Below are positions 52,207-61,654 of a DNA stretch of 64,000 bases, in pieces. A program made the translations under genes and the position numbers. Location of the stretch: contig CAXXOK010000010.1 of the NCBI GenBank assembly GCA_963664595.2, positions 806,001 through 870,000 on the forward strand, in the 5' to 3' direction. Position 1 is the first letter of the stretch; the number at the start of each line of letters is the position of its first letter. The stretch is from CAXXOK01 sp963664595. Lineage in GTDB: Bacteria; Bacillota; Clostridia; Christensenellales; Aristaeellaceae. The notes under the pieces were generated by a model. That model worked only from the letters and a program-made list of their open reading frames with translations. It did not search any database and had not been told where the DNA came from.

Positions 52207-53406
52207 TTACTTCCCTTTCCGTTTGTATCCCGTTCCCCCGCATACGTCGCAGCGCTCCTTGAGCAGGTCGCGCAGGCTGATGCCCGCGCGCTTGCGGGTC
52301 ATTTCCAGTATGCCAAGGCTTGTAAAGCCGTGGATCACCGTTTTTTGCCTTTCGCGCGCAATTTCACCTTGCAGCGCCGTGGAAACCTGGGCGCGCTTTT
52401 CCTCGCTGTCCATATCCACGAAATCAATCAGGAGGATCCCCGACAGGTTTCGCAGGCGGATCTGCGCGGCAATCTCTGCGCAGGCGGAGAGATTAAGCTG
52501 ATAGGCGGCGTCCTCCCGCACGGCAAACGCGCCAGAATTGATATCGATGGTCGTGAGCGCTTCCCGTTCGTCAATCACCAGCGAACCGCCGCCCGTAAGC
52601 GGCACATAGCGGGACAACGCGGTGCGCACCTGGGCTTCGATGGTATGCTTGCTCCACAGGGCGTCCATGGCGTCGTTGTCGATCTGCTTCCATAATAATC
52701 CCACCGGGGCGGCGGGCATACGGTTTACACGGTCGTTGCAGGTAATCTCCAGCGCGTAGCGCGGAGCATAATCCCGCACCAGCGAGGACAGCATCGAATC
52801 CTCCCGGTATAAAAGCTCCGGGGCTTTGGCGTGGGCGGCTTTGAGCTGGATATCCTCCCAGCGTGCCTGCAGGGCGGTCAGCTCGTCGCGCAGAATGTTC
52901 TCACTGCGGTTCGCGGCGGCGCTGCGCATGACAACGCCGAACTTGCCCTCCGTCAGCCGTTTCCCATGTGCCGACAGGCTCGAACGCATCTCTTCCTCCG
53001 CAACCCGTTCGGACACGCCCACGTGATGGTTGAGCGGCATATACAGCAAATACTGCCCCGGCAGTGCGATATCGCGGGACAGATATACGCCCTTTTCCCC
53101 CTTGGCGTCCTTTTTTACCTGCACAATCACCTGGGCTCCGGCGGAAATCTGGCTTTGTGGCGCGGTCTGCTCAAAGCTTTCCATTTCCTTCAGCGGCAGG
53201 AAACCGCTGCGCGGCTGCCCGATTTTGACAAAGGCGGCATCCAGCCCCTTCATCACCCGGTCCACCTTGCCCAGAAACACGGCGTTCACCAGGGAATCAT
53301 CTGTCTCGTTTTGTTGATAAAACTCCACCAGCCGGTTGTTTTCCTCCACGGCAATCTGTTGTCCATGCCGGTCGGCCTTGACCAGGATATTCAGCTTTTC
53401 ATTCAT
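52207..53406 (-). CDS. rng: Ribonuclease E/G family endoribonuclease
   Basis: A 399-residue RNase G-like protein without the long C-terminal scaffold of RNase E. An S1-like start (VNAVFLGKVDRVMKGLDAAF, FVKIGQPRSGFLP), the DNase I-like catalytic core with TTIDINSGAFAV and LLIDFVDMDSEEKR (metal Asp residues), and the Zn-link CDVCGGTG at the C-terminus are visible. ATG 53406 follows GGAGG with 9-nt spacing and overlaps the upstream gene by 8 nt. In many Clostridia rplU follows this gene; here miaB does. Confidence 0.92.
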   Translation of the reverse strand: MNEKLNILVKADRHGQQIAVEENNRLVEFYQQNETDDSLVNAVFLGKVDRVMKGLDAAFVKIGQPRSGFLPLKEMESFEQTAPQSQISAGAQVIVQVKKDAKGEKGVYLSRDIALPGQYLLYMPLNHHVGVSERVAEEEMRSSLSAHGKRLTEGKFGVVMRSAAANRSENILRDELTALQARWEDIQLKAAHAKAPELLYREDSMLSSLVRDYAPRYALEITCNDRVNRMPAAPVGLLWKQIDNDAMDALWSKHTIEAQVRTALSRYVPLTGGGSLVIDEREALTTIDINSGAFAVREDAAYQLNLSACAEIAAQIRLRNLSGILLIDFVDMDSEEKRAQVSTALQGEIARERQKTVIHGFTSLGILEMTRKRAGISLRDLLKERCDVCGGTGYKRKGK

Positions 53407-54067
53407 CCGCAATCACCTCCAGCGGTATCAGGACGCCTTTGGCGTCCTTGGCAAGAATGGCTTCACGGGTTACTTTGTAGAAACATTCCGGCATGTCTGC
53501 CAGGGTAAACAAAGCGGTCATCACCACCGAGGGTTTCAGCGACCCGCTTTGCAGGTTGAGGGCGGTAAAGTACAGCGCGTTCTTTTTAATCTCCAGCGCA
53601 TGGATGTACGGCAGGATATCACATACGCTCTCCCCGCTCTTGGTTTTGCGCAGGGCCGTATAGCTGTCGGCCGCCAAAAGCTTCTTCACGGCATCCGCAA
53701 GCAGATCGGGATCGGTATCCAGTTCAATCCGGTAGCGGCTGCCGGCCACCTTGCCCATCAGCGTAGGAAATTTATCGTCCACCATGCGGGCCCCGACGAT
53801 GGGAAGATCTTTGGGGGTTACCTTCTGCAACGTGGTCGCAAAGGTGAAATCGCTGGTATCGCTGTCCAGCTGCACATCCATAATTTCGCATTCCCCGGCA
53901 ATGCCCACGCTGAGCGGCGCGGCAAAGCTGAGCTGGATATGCGGATTGAAGCCGTGGCTGTAGCGCACGGGCAGCCCGCTGCGGCGCAGGGCGCGCTGCA
54001 TGGTGCGCATCAAATCCAAATGGCCAACATGCCGTACGGAATACGTTTTTTTGAAAACGATGATCAT
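53399..54067 (-). CDS. TIGR03936/DUF2344 family protein
   Basis: A 222-residue protein with the family opening IIVFKKTYSVRHVGHLDLMR, TMQRALRRSGLPVRYSHGFNP and LSFAAPLSVGIAGE. It is almost always encoded next to a B12-binding-type radical SAM protein, as here, and is sometimes fused to it. Function is not established; a tRNA or rRNA modification role is often guessed. ATG 54067 gives the ATGA overlap with the upstream gene and has AAGGG 6 nt before; ATG 54073 is an alternative. Confidence 0.88.
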   Translation of the reverse strand: MIIVFKKTYSVRHVGHLDLMRTMQRALRRSGLPVRYSHGFNPHIQLSFAAPLSVGIAGECEIMDVQLDSDTSDFTFATTLQKVTPKDLPIVGARMVDDKFPTLMGKVAGSRYRIELDTDPDLLADAVKKLLAADSYTALRKTKSGESVCDILPYIHALEIKKNALYFTALNLQSGSLKPSVVMTALFTLADMPECFYKVTREAILAKDAKGVLIPLEVIADE

Positions 54068-55905
54068 TCGCATCCCTTGCACACTCCATCCATTCGCTGC
54101 AGGCCGCAGTAGTTGCATTTTTCACGGCAGTCCGGGGTGGTTTCCGCGCGTTTGGCGCGTTCCCATTCCGCCTTCAGGTAAGCCTTGGATACCCCGATAT
54201 CAATGAAATCCCAGGGCAGCGTTTCCTCGGTGCTGCGTTCACGGTAGGCATAAAACGCCGGATCAATCTCCGTGTCCTTGAACGCCTGCATCCACAGATC
54301 ATAACGAAACTGGTCGCTCCACCCATCCAGCATGCAGCCCAGCTCAAAGGCCCGGTAAAGCACATCCGCCATCCGCCGGTCCCCGGTGGCAAAGCACGCC
54401 TCCAGCTGGCTGGTCAGCGAATCATGCCAGTTATAGGTGACGCCGCGGATGTTGAGCATCTGGCGGAGCTTGAGCTGCTTTTCGCGGATCACATCCAGCT
54501 TGTCCTGAGCGCACCATTGAAATGGCGTATACGGCTTGGGCACAAACACCGAGGTGCTCACCGTGATTCGCAGGCCTTTGGCCCTGTGCTGCTTGGGGAC
54601 AGCATAATAGGTATCCACTGCCGCCTTGGCCAGCTTGGCGATGCCCGCAAGGTCCTCCGTGGTTTCGGTGGGCAGTCCGGTCATAAAATACAGCTTAACG
54701 CTGCTCCAGCCGTTTTCGAAGGCGTCTTTGAGCTTTTCGATCAGATCATCCTGGGTTACGCCCTTGTTGATCACATCACGCAGCCGCTGCGTGCCCGCCT
54801 CCGGCGCAAAGGTAAGGCTGGATTTACGCACCTTCTTCGTCTGGGCCAGGGTATCCTTGAGTACGCTGTCGATGCGCAGCGAAGGCAGCGATACGCTGAC
54901 ATGCTGTTCTTCCAGCCGCTCCATCAGCGTTTGACAAAGCTCCGGCAGGCGGGAGTAATCGCCCGTGGACAGGGACGACAGGGAAATCTCCTCATATCCC
55001 GTGCTGTTCACCAGCGCCTGCGCCTGTTCCACCAATTTCTCTACGCTGCGCTCGCGCACAGGCCGGTAAAACATACCGGCATGGCAGAACCGGCAGCCAC
55101 GCGTGCAGCCGCGCATGATTTCCAATACAATACGGTCGTGCACCACCTGCGTATACGGCACGGGAGGCGCGGTGGGAAACGGCGCGTTTTCAAAATCATT
55201 CACAAAGCGTTTCACGATGGGCAGCGGAGCGAAGTCCTCTGTTTTCCCAAAGCTTTTGATGGTGCCGTCCTCATGATATTCCGTTTCATAAAAAGCGGGC
55301 ACATACACGCCTTCGATCTGCGAAAGCTTTTTCAGCCGTTCACTGCGGGGCAGTTTTTCTTTTTTGCAGTCCCGCAGCAGATTGGTAATCTCCTGTATTG
55401 CGTCTTCGCCATCGCCGATTAGAAAGGCGTCGATAAACGCATGTAGCGGTTCCGGATTGGCCGCGCACGGGCCGCCCGCGATAACGATCGGATCGTTCTC
55501 TCCCCTGTCCCGCGATTTTACGGGAACGCCGCCCATTGAAAGCATGTGCAGCACGTTGGTATAGCTCATTTCATATTGAAGGGTAAAGCCTACGATATCA
55601 AACCTGCAAACGGGCGTGCGGCTTTCCAGCGAAAACAGCATTACCTGTTCTTCCTTCATCAGGGCCGTCATATCCACCCAGGGCATGCAAACCCGCTCGC
55701 ACAGCACATCCTGCATATTGTTGAGTATGCCGTACAGTATTTTCATTCCCAGGTGGGACATCGCCACTTCATAAGTATCGGGAAAGCAAAACGCAAAGGT
55801 AATCTCCGCCTTTTCAAAAGGGATCACATCGGCATTCAGCTCATGCCCCATATACCGCACGGGTTTTTCCACCCGTTCCAACAGCTGTTCAATCCGGTCC
55901 GTCAT
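54064..55905 (-). CDS. TIGR03960-type radical SAM protein with B12-binding-like N-domain
   Basis: A 613-residue protein. The N-terminal half resembles a cobalamin-binding fold (EITFAFCFPDTYEVAMSHLG, DIVGFTLQYEMSYTNVLHML, IAGGPCAANPEPL). The radical SAM core has its cluster motif in MRGCTRGCRFCHAG, then SLSSLSTGDYSRLPEL and FAPEAGTQRLRDVINKG. A Cys cluster ends it (CREKCNYCGL...CKGC). ATG 55905 (MTDRIEQLL) follows GGAGG with 6-nt spacing. First gene of the RNA modification/mismatch repair operon. Its reaction is unknown. Confidence 0.9.
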   Translation of the reverse strand: MTDRIEQLLERVEKPVRYMGHELNADVIPFEKAEITFAFCFPDTYEVAMSHLGMKILYGILNNMQDVLCERVCMPWVDMTALMKEEQVMLFSLESRTPVCRFDIVGFTLQYEMSYTNVLHMLSMGGVPVKSRDRGENDPIVIAGGPCAANPEPLHAFIDAFLIGDGEDAIQEITNLLRDCKKEKLPRSERLKKLSQIEGVYVPAFYETEYHEDGTIKSFGKTEDFAPLPIVKRFVNDFENAPFPTAPPVPYTQVVHDRIVLEIMRGCTRGCRFCHAGMFYRPVRERSVEKLVEQAQALVNSTGYEEISLSSLSTGDYSRLPELCQTLMERLEEQHVSVSLPSLRIDSVLKDTLAQTKKVRKSSLTFAPEAGTQRLRDVINKGVTQDDLIEKLKDAFENGWSSVKLYFMTGLPTETTEDLAGIAKLAKAAVDTYYAVPKQHRAKGLRITVSTSVFVPKPYTPFQWCAQDKLDVIREKQLKLRQMLNIRGVTYNWHDSLTSQLEACFATGDRRMADVLYRAFELGCMLDGWSDQFRYDLWMQAFKDTEIDPAFYAYRERSTEETLPWDFIDIGVSKAYLKAEWERAKRAETTPDCREKCNYCGLQRMDGVCKGCE

Positions 55906-55937
55906 TAAAAGCCTCCGCTCGCAATTTATCATCTTTC

Positions 55938-55966
55938 AATTTACCATGTTAGGCTTATATTTTCAA
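55938..55966 (-). promoter_or_regulatory. Promoter of the radical SAM-rng-miaB-mutSL operon
   Basis: Minus-strand TTGAAA (55966-55961), 17-nt spacer, TAAATT (55943-55938), about 33 nt before the first start codon. Confidence 0.65.
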
Positions 55967-56181
55967 CTGGTTCGCCGAATCGGTTTTTGTAACAAGCAAA
56001 GGGCATGGTTGCCGTCTCCCCGTATCCCGTGGTATACTGCATGGGAAGGAAAAGGCCTGGCGGTTCCCGGCGTTTCTGCACTGGCTGAAACCAAGGCGCG
56101 CTCGGCCGCAACCTTCCCGCGCAACGGCATCCCTCGGGCACAGATGCCTGCCGGCAAACGGAAAAAAGAAAGCGTATACTA

Positions 56182-56210
56182 TTGCGAAATCCTTATAAAG
56201 AGGATACAAT
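56182..56210 (+). promoter_or_regulatory. Promoter of ftsA-ftsZ
   Basis: TTGCGA, 17-nt spacer, TACAAT, giving a leader of about 140 nt before ftsA. A second candidate, TTGCCG-18 nt-TATACT, lies at 56009-56038. The 55967-56357 gap otherwise holds no gene I can support; open frames across it lack ribosome sites. Confidence 0.6.
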
Positions 56211-56357
56211 AGAGCATGGCGCTTTCTAGTTATGCATGAAAGTCTTGGATTTTCTGTATATCGTACGCGCAATGTTGAATGATCGAATGTATTTTTTACC
56301 GTAAGCATCGTGCTTGAGTATTCACCATAGATCAAAAGGACAGGGGAATGTTTTGCA

Positions 56358-57548
56358 ATGAAATCGACAATCGCTGCGATTGACTTCGGTACAAGTAAAA
56401 TCGTCACGCTGATCTCCGAAACCAGCGGAAACCAGCGTTGCGACATTATCGGCGCCGGCATTGCCGCATACGACGGCTATCTGGAAGGCGAGTGGAACAA
56501 TCCAAATGTTCTCAACGACGCAATCCTCCAGTCTGTCACAGAAGCTGAATCACAGGCAAGGCGCAAGCTGAAGGAAATCAACGTGGGGGTTCCGGGCGAA
56601 TTTACCCGCGTTTATGTGGTGGAAACATCCGTCACCATTCAGGGCGCGGATCCGCGGGTATCGCCCAAGCATGTGGAAAAGATTTTTTCCGACGCAGACA
56701 AGCAGCTTTCCCCAGTGCGAGGCGTGGTGGTGCACCGCAGCCCCGCATGGTTTATGGTGGACGGCGGCAAGAAAACACTGGAGCCCGTCGGCATGAAGGG
56801 AACGGAGCTGAAGGCGCTGGTCTCCTTTGTGGTGGCGGATACGTTCTTTCTGGACGATATCATGGCAAGGCTTCATGATTTAAACATTTCCGTCAGCGGG
56901 TTTTTCTCCAGCTGCACTGGCGAAGCCATGCTGTATCTGCTGGAAGAGGACCGGGACCGTACCGCGGTTCTGATTGATATCGGCTACACCTGCACGGATG
57001 TGATGGTGGTTGAAGGCGATGCCGTGATTTTCCAGAAATCCATGCCCATCGGCGGCGGCCATATTGCCGCCGATATCGCCGAAGGGCTCAAAATCCCGCT
57101 GACCTCCGCAGAGCAGATCAAGCGTGAATATGTGTACGGCGTATCAGGCAAAAACCAGAGCTATTCCGTATCCATGGGCGAAGGCGTAAAGCACGAGGCA
57201 TTTACTCAGGAAGAGGTTGCCGCGGTGCTGGAACCCCGTGTGGATGAGATATCCGATATGATTCAAACCTGCATTGACGAAAGCGGCATCAAGCCGGGCA
57301 ATTGGTCCGCCATCTTTTTAACCGGCGGCGGCCTGGCGCTCAACCGCGGCGGAAGGGACTACCTTTCCGGCCGTCTTGGCAAACCTGTGCGGGAAACCGT
57401 AAAACGGACCATCAAGCTTTCCAGCCCGGTTTATGCAAGCGCCATGGGCTTGATGGACCTGATCATTGATACGGTGGAAGCGCGGACCGCACCTAACGCC
57501 TCATCCGGCGGCGTAAAGGACTTTTTCAAGAGTTTGCTGAACGGCTAA
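56358..57548 (+). CDS. ftsA: Cell division protein FtsA
   Basis: A 396-residue actin-like protein that tethers FtsZ to the membrane. The phosphate-1 loop AAIDFGTSKIVTLI opens it; the FtsA-specific 1C domain spans about residues 85-165; the second phosphate loop is LIDIGYTCTDVMVVEG and the adenosine loop FLTGGGLALNRGG. The C-terminal amphipathic stretch VKDFFKSLLNG is a membrane-targeting helix. It is somewhat divergent, but its place directly before ftsZ decides the call. The ribosome site AGGGG is about 11 nt upstream. Confidence 0.9.
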   Translation: MKSTIAAIDFGTSKIVTLISETSGNQRCDIIGAGIAAYDGYLEGEWNNPNVLNDAILQSVTEAESQARRKLKEINVGVPGEFTRVYVVETSVTIQGADPRVSPKHVEKIFSDADKQLSPVRGVVVHRSPAWFMVDGGKKTLEPVGMKGTELKALVSFVVADTFFLDDIMARLHDLNISVSGFFSSCTGEAMLYLLEEDRDRTAVLIDIGYTCTDVMVVEGDAVIFQKSMPIGGGHIAADIAEGLKIPLTSAEQIKREYVYGVSGKNQSYSVSMGEGVKHEAFTQEEVAAVLEPRVDEISDMIQTCIDESGIKPGNWSAIFLTGGGLALNRGGRDYLSGRLGKPVRETVKRTIKLSSPVYASAMGLMDLIIDTVEARTAPNASSGGVKDFFKSLLNG

Positions 57549-57599
57549 TCATCATGGATAAGGAACAGCAACTAACGCAAGTTATTAGGAGGAAATACT

Positions 57600-59099
57600 G
57601 TGCTAGAGTTTCAGATTGAGGATCAGCAGAGCTTTGCCAGCATAAAGGTAATCGGATGCGGCGGCGCTGGCAACAACGCCATCAACCGTATGGTGGATTC
57701 CGGCCTGAAAGGCGTGGATTTCATTGCCGTGAATACGGACCGTCAAACCCTTTCTTTGAGCAAAGCCGGCACCACGATCCAGATTGGCGAAAAGCTGACC
57801 AAGGGGCTTGGCGCAGGCGCAGTACCCGATATCGGCCGCAGAGCCGCCGAGGAAAGCAGGGAGGAAATCGCGCAAGCCATCCGCGGAGCAGATCTGGTGT
57901 TTGTAACCGCCGGCATGGGCGGCGGCACCGGCACCGGCGCGTCGCCTGTGATCGCGGAAATAGCCCGTGACCTGAACTGCCTCACCATTGCCGTAGTCAC
58001 CAAACCTTTCCAGTTTGAAGGCAAGCAGCGGATGAAGAACGCGGAAATGGGCGTGATTGAGCTCAAGCAGCGTGTGGATACGCTGGTTGTGGTACCCAAC
58101 GACCGCTTGCTGCAGGTGGTTTCCAAAGGCACTACCATGCTGGATGCTTTCCGTATCGCCGACGACGTACTCCGCCAGGGCATCCAGGGCATCAGCGATC
58201 TGATCGCAATTCCCGCCCTGATCAACCTGGACTTTGCCGACGTAAAAACCATCATGGAATCCGGCGGCCTTGCGCACATGGGTATTGGCGTGGGCAAGGG
58301 AGAAAACAAGCTGGTGGACGCCGCGAAGAACGCGATTTTAAGTCCGCTGCTGGAAACCAATATCGAAGGCGCCCGCGCGATTTTGATCAACGTAACCGGC
58401 GGCAGCGATATGAGCATCATTGATATCAACGAGGCCGCAAGCCTTGTGATGGAAGAGGCGGACGACGACGCCAACATCATCTTCGGCGCCGGAATTGACG
58501 AAACGATGGACGATGAAGTCCGCATCACGGTTATAGCTACCGGATTTGAAAAGATTCCTTTCCAGCAAAAGCATGAGCCGGCCAAGGCCGATACCAGTCT
58601 GGATAAGGACTGGACCCATTCCTTTGGCGGCAATGATCTGAATTCCGGTTACTCCAGCAGCTACGGCGCCACGCCGTTTGTGCAGCAGGAATACCCCGCC
58701 TCCTCCTACGACGACAGCATTGATCCCCTGCAGGGTACCGATCAAAATACCGGCAGCGGATATTACGGAAATTTCGGCAGCATTCCCACGCCGGCCGCCG
58801 TTCCCCATATGATGCAGGGGCAGCCGTTGCAGCAACGCGATCCCGGGTACGGTATGCCTGTCCCCGGCGGCAACGACCCGATGATGCAGAATACGCCTTA
58901 CCAGAATGTGCCGAAGATGGAATACGGCCAATCCTACGGGGCAAAACAACAGCCGTCTTTCTCGCAGGATGCCGCTTACCAGAACAACCAGCCGCAGCAG
59001 CGGGCGTCGCAGCCCTCCGCACCGCCGCAGAATGCTCCGTCCGCCGAGCGCGATGATCTGGGCATCCCGGCTTTCCTCCGGCGGCCCACGAAAAAGTAA
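57600..59099 (+). CDS. ftsZ: Cell division protein FtsZ with extended linker
   Basis: A 499-residue tubulin homologue that forms the division ring. GTPase text: KVIGCGGAGNNAINRM, the tubulin signature MGGGTGTGASPVIAEIA and the T7 loop NLDFADVKTIM. The globular part ends near residue 320. About 165 residues of Gln/Pro/Tyr/Gly/Asp-rich disordered linker follow, then the conserved C-terminal peptide DDLGIPAFLRR and basic PTKK, which bind FtsA. Usual length is nearer 380, so the linker is unusually long. Start is GTG 57600 after AGGAGG. Confidence 0.97.
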   Translation: MLEFQIEDQQSFASIKVIGCGGAGNNAINRMVDSGLKGVDFIAVNTDRQTLSLSKAGTTIQIGEKLTKGLGAGAVPDIGRRAAEESREEIAQAIRGADLVFVTAGMGGGTGTGASPVIAEIARDLNCLTIAVVTKPFQFEGKQRMKNAEMGVIELKQRVDTLVVVPNDRLLQVVSKGTTMLDAFRIADDVLRQGIQGISDLIAIPALINLDFADVKTIMESGGLAHMGIGVGKGENKLVDAAKNAILSPLLETNIEGARAILINVTGGSDMSIIDINEAASLVMEEADDDANIIFGAGIDETMDDEVRITVIATGFEKIPFQQKHEPAKADTSLDKDWTHSFGGNDLNSGYSSSYGATPFVQQEYPASSYDDSIDPLQGTDQNTGSGYYGNFGSIPTPAAVPHMMQGQPLQQRDPGYGMPVPGGNDPMMQNTPYQNVPKMEYGQSYGAKQQPSFSQDAAYQNNQPQQRASQPSAPPQNAPSAERDDLGIPAFLRRPTKK

Positions 59100-59128
59100 C
59101 CCCATTTCACAGTTCAACAAGGCGATAT

Positions 59129-59165
59129 AAACAACGGGCACATCCACCGGATGTGCCCGTTGTTT
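59129..59165. terminator. Bidirectional terminator between ftsZ and the exporter operon
   Basis: Perfect 17-bp stem AAACAACGGGCACATCC / GGATGTGCCCGTTGTTT with a 3-nt loop, 30 nt past ftsZ and 16 nt past the convergent adaptor gene. Confidence 0.9.
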
Positions 59166-59180
59166 AGTCGTCGTATCAGT

Positions 59181-60413
59181 TTAATTCCCGGTATTGGTCG
59201 TGTTTCCGGGCATTGCGCCGTCAGGTCCGCTGGTTGGCATCGTTCCATTCTGCGGTATGCTTCCCGGCGCAAAATCTGCGTTGCTGTCCGGCTGTGCCTG
59301 GTTCTGCGCTGCGGCTTCCTTCGCTATGATATCCTCTTCATCCCCCATCAGATCCACCATCACGGTCATACCCAGGCGGATATCGTCGCTTGCAGTAAAG
59401 TCGATATACACTTTATAGGTTACGTCGGATGTATCTGTAGAGAAACTGACATCGGAAATCATGCTCACGGTTCCCGTGCTCTTGCTGGTACCCATGTCGT
59501 CATAGGTGAAAGTGAGCGCTACCGTGTCGCCAAGGGCAATATCAATCAGGTCGTACTCGTTGACTTCCATCATGATCTGCATATGGTCCCTCGGGCAGAT
59601 GGTGGCAGCCAGAGCGCCCTGCTCCACATTGGTGCCGGCGGTCAGCTTCATGGTTTCTACAATACCCGCAACAGAGGTCCTGATCTGGTTACCATCCGCA
59701 ACCAGATCCGGCAGTCCGCCGGTAACCGTTTCATACAGCAGCTGTCCGCGCACCACCTCGTCGCCGTCCTGCACATACAGGGCCACGACGCTGCCGCCGT
59801 CGCTGATTTTCACCTCACTGGTCCGGGAAACATCTCCGCGCCCGATCCGGCTGGTGGAATCGTAATCCGCGTCCCGGTAAATAGATACCGTTTCCCCCAT
59901 CCAGAACTCGCCTTCCGCCGTCTCCACGGTGAAATTCTCATTCTCCACAGAGGTAATAATGCCTGTGCCCTCATTGTAAATCTGGAAGTTATAGCTGCGC
60001 AGATACACTTCTTCCCCCAGATGCACATACATATTCTCCGCTGACGCAAAGGCATAGTCCGTATCCGCTTTAATGGTGTATTTATTGGTCGGGGTGATAT
60101 AGATGGCGGCGCCATACCGTGTTACCACGTTGCTCACCGTATCGCCCACCTGGGCGAACATACCCGTAATCTCTCCATCGATGGGCGAATATACTTTGGT
60201 GGTGCTCACCTCAGCAAGCACATCGCCCGCCTCCACATAATCGCCTTCCTTCGCCGATACGCTTTCAACCGTGCCTCCAAACGGAGCGGCAACCGCGATT
60301 GCGTTCTTGGAGACCACCGTGCCGTCGAAGCTAGCACTGGCAAGCGCCAGGCCCGGCAAGAGAAGACATGCGGTCAGGACGGCCAGGACAGATAGAATAC
60401 CCTTTCTTTTCAT
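59181..60413 (-). CDS. Secreted HlyD/MacA-like adaptor protein
   Basis: A 410-residue extracytoplasmic protein. Signal peptide MKRKGILSVLAVLTACLLLP...ALASA. A first biotinyl-lipoyl-like half reads VVSKNAIAVAAPFGGTVESV and VEAGDVLAEV; a second reads VVALYVQDGDEVVRGQLLYE. Beta-barrel regions near KSTGTVSMISDVSF and a Pro/Asn/Gly-rich tail follow. It resembles membrane-fusion adaptors but shows no long coiled-coil hairpin. ATG 60413 follows GGAGG with 8-nt spacing. Clear paralogue of the protein truncated at the right edge. Last gene of the exporter operon. Confidence 0.8.
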   Translation of the reverse strand: MKRKGILSVLAVLTACLLLPGLALASASFDGTVVSKNAIAVAAPFGGTVESVSAKEGDYVEAGDVLAEVSTTKVYSPIDGEITGMFAQVGDTVSNVVTRYGAAIYITPTNKYTIKADTDYAFASAENMYVHLGEEVYLRSYNFQIYNEGTGIITSVENENFTVETAEGEFWMGETVSIYRDADYDSTSRIGRGDVSRTSEVKISDGGSVVALYVQDGDEVVRGQLLYETVTGGLPDLVADGNQIRTSVAGIVETMKLTAGTNVEQGALAATICPRDHMQIMMEVNEYDLIDIALGDTVALTFTYDDMGTSKSTGTVSMISDVSFSTDTSDVTYKVYIDFTASDDIRLGMTVMVDLMGDEEDIIAKEAAAQNQAQPDSNADFAPGSIPQNGTMPTSGPDGAMPGNTTNTGN

Positions 60414-60430
60414 GTTCTTTACCTCCATGC

Positions 60431-61654
60431 TTACATACGACGCAGCGCGTCAATTGGATTCAGTTTGCTTGCCTTGCGTGCGGGCGACCATCCGAACAGG
60501 ATGCCGACCGCAGCGGAGAAACCGACGCCCAGAAAAATGGCCGAATAGGATATCGTAAACTCCGTGCCCATCATCTTGGACAGGATAGCGGACAGCGCGA
60601 TGCCCAGGATAATTCCTGCGATACCGCCGATCATCGAAAGCATAAACGCTTCAATTAAAAACTGGATCTGAATCTGCCCGGGCTTTGCGCCGATTGCTTT
60701 CTTCATACCAATTTCCATTGTGCGCTCCGTTACGCTGGTCAGCATCATGTTCATAATTCCGATACCGCCGACAATCAGCGAGATGGACGCTATACCGGAC
60801 AGCAGCGCGCTCATCATGGACAGCATGCTATCCATGATCTCCTGGATCGACTCCATGGATGTGATGGAGTAGGTATCGTCTTCATAGCTGAATAACGCGT
60901 CGAAGTACTCCCCCATTTTAGTTTCCACGGCATCGGTGTCCGCCTGCCCGGTTTCGCTGAGGTTGATCGTAATGGAGGAAACATACAGGGACCCGTTCAT
61001 TTTCAGCACCGTGGTATAGGGTGCGAGGATATCCGCGCTGCCGGACAATATATCGGAAATCGTTTCGTCCAAATCTTCCGAAATAATGCCGATTACCGTA
61101 AAGCTCAGGTCGTTCAGATAAATCGTTTCTCCGATTGGATCGATACCATAGAAGAACTCATCCACCATCTCCTGGGATATAATGCAGACTCTCGACTTGT
61201 TTTCGAGATCAATCGGTGAAATCGCGCGTCCGCGCGCTACCGCTTCCGGATTATCTATAAAGTAGTAATCGTTGCGCCCTGCCAGAGAAATATCCGTATC
61301 ATATACATCGCCGCGGGCCACGATCACGGATGCCGATACGCTGGGGACTACACCATCCACTTCATCAAACTGCGCAATTTCCTTCATGTTTGCATCGGTG
61401 AGCCCAGCCTGCATCTCGTTGCCGATTATGGTAATCGTCATCGTATCGGCACCCATGGAGGTAAACGAATTGGACAGCGATGTGCTGACGCCGGTTACCG
61501 TGGTGATCAGTGCAATAACAGCCGTAACGCCGATCAATACGCCCAGAATCGTCAGGAAGGAGCGCAGGCGGTTATGCATGATATTGGAGATGGACATTTT
61601 TACACTTTCCGTGAACATGAAGAACCCGCCCAATAAATGGTCGAATAGCTTCAT
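60431..61654 (-). CDS. MacB/YknZ-like ABC transporter permease
   Basis: A 407-residue FtsX-type permease with one N-terminal membrane helix (LRSFLTILGVLIGVTAVIAL), a large extracytoplasmic MacB-PCD domain (about 55-280), and three C-terminal helices (LSGIASISLIVGGIGIMNMM, MLSMIGGIAGIILGIAL and IFLGVGFSAAVGILFGW). The motif IGIMNMMLTSVTERTMEIGM-KKAIGA is the coupling-helix signature. Such mechanotransmission transporters export peptides or toxic compounds. Overlaps the ATPase gene by 4 nt. Confidence 0.93.
   Translation of the reverse strand: MKLFDHLLGGFFMFTESVKMSISNIMHNRLRSFLTILGVLIGVTAVIALITTVTGVSTSLSNSFTSMGADTMTITIIGNEMQAGLTDANMKEIAQFDEVDGVVPSVSASVIVARGDVYDTDISLAGRNDYYFIDNPEAVARGRAISPIDLENKSRVCIISQEMVDEFFYGIDPIGETIYLNDLSFTVIGIISEDLDETISDILSGSADILAPYTTVLKMNGSLYVSSITINLSETGQADTDAVETKMGEYFDALFSYEDDTYSITSMESIQEIMDSMLSMMSALLSGIASISLIVGGIGIMNMMLTSVTERTMEIGMKKAIGAKPGQIQIQFLIEAFMLSMIGGIAGIILGIALSAILSKMMGTEFTISYSAIFLGVGFSAAVGILFGWSPARKASKLNPIDALRRM

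Noticed and set aside
55946..56461. Small ORFs on both strands upstream of ftsA
   Set aside because: No ribosome sites or credible starts, odd composition, and two promoter-like elements occupy the region.
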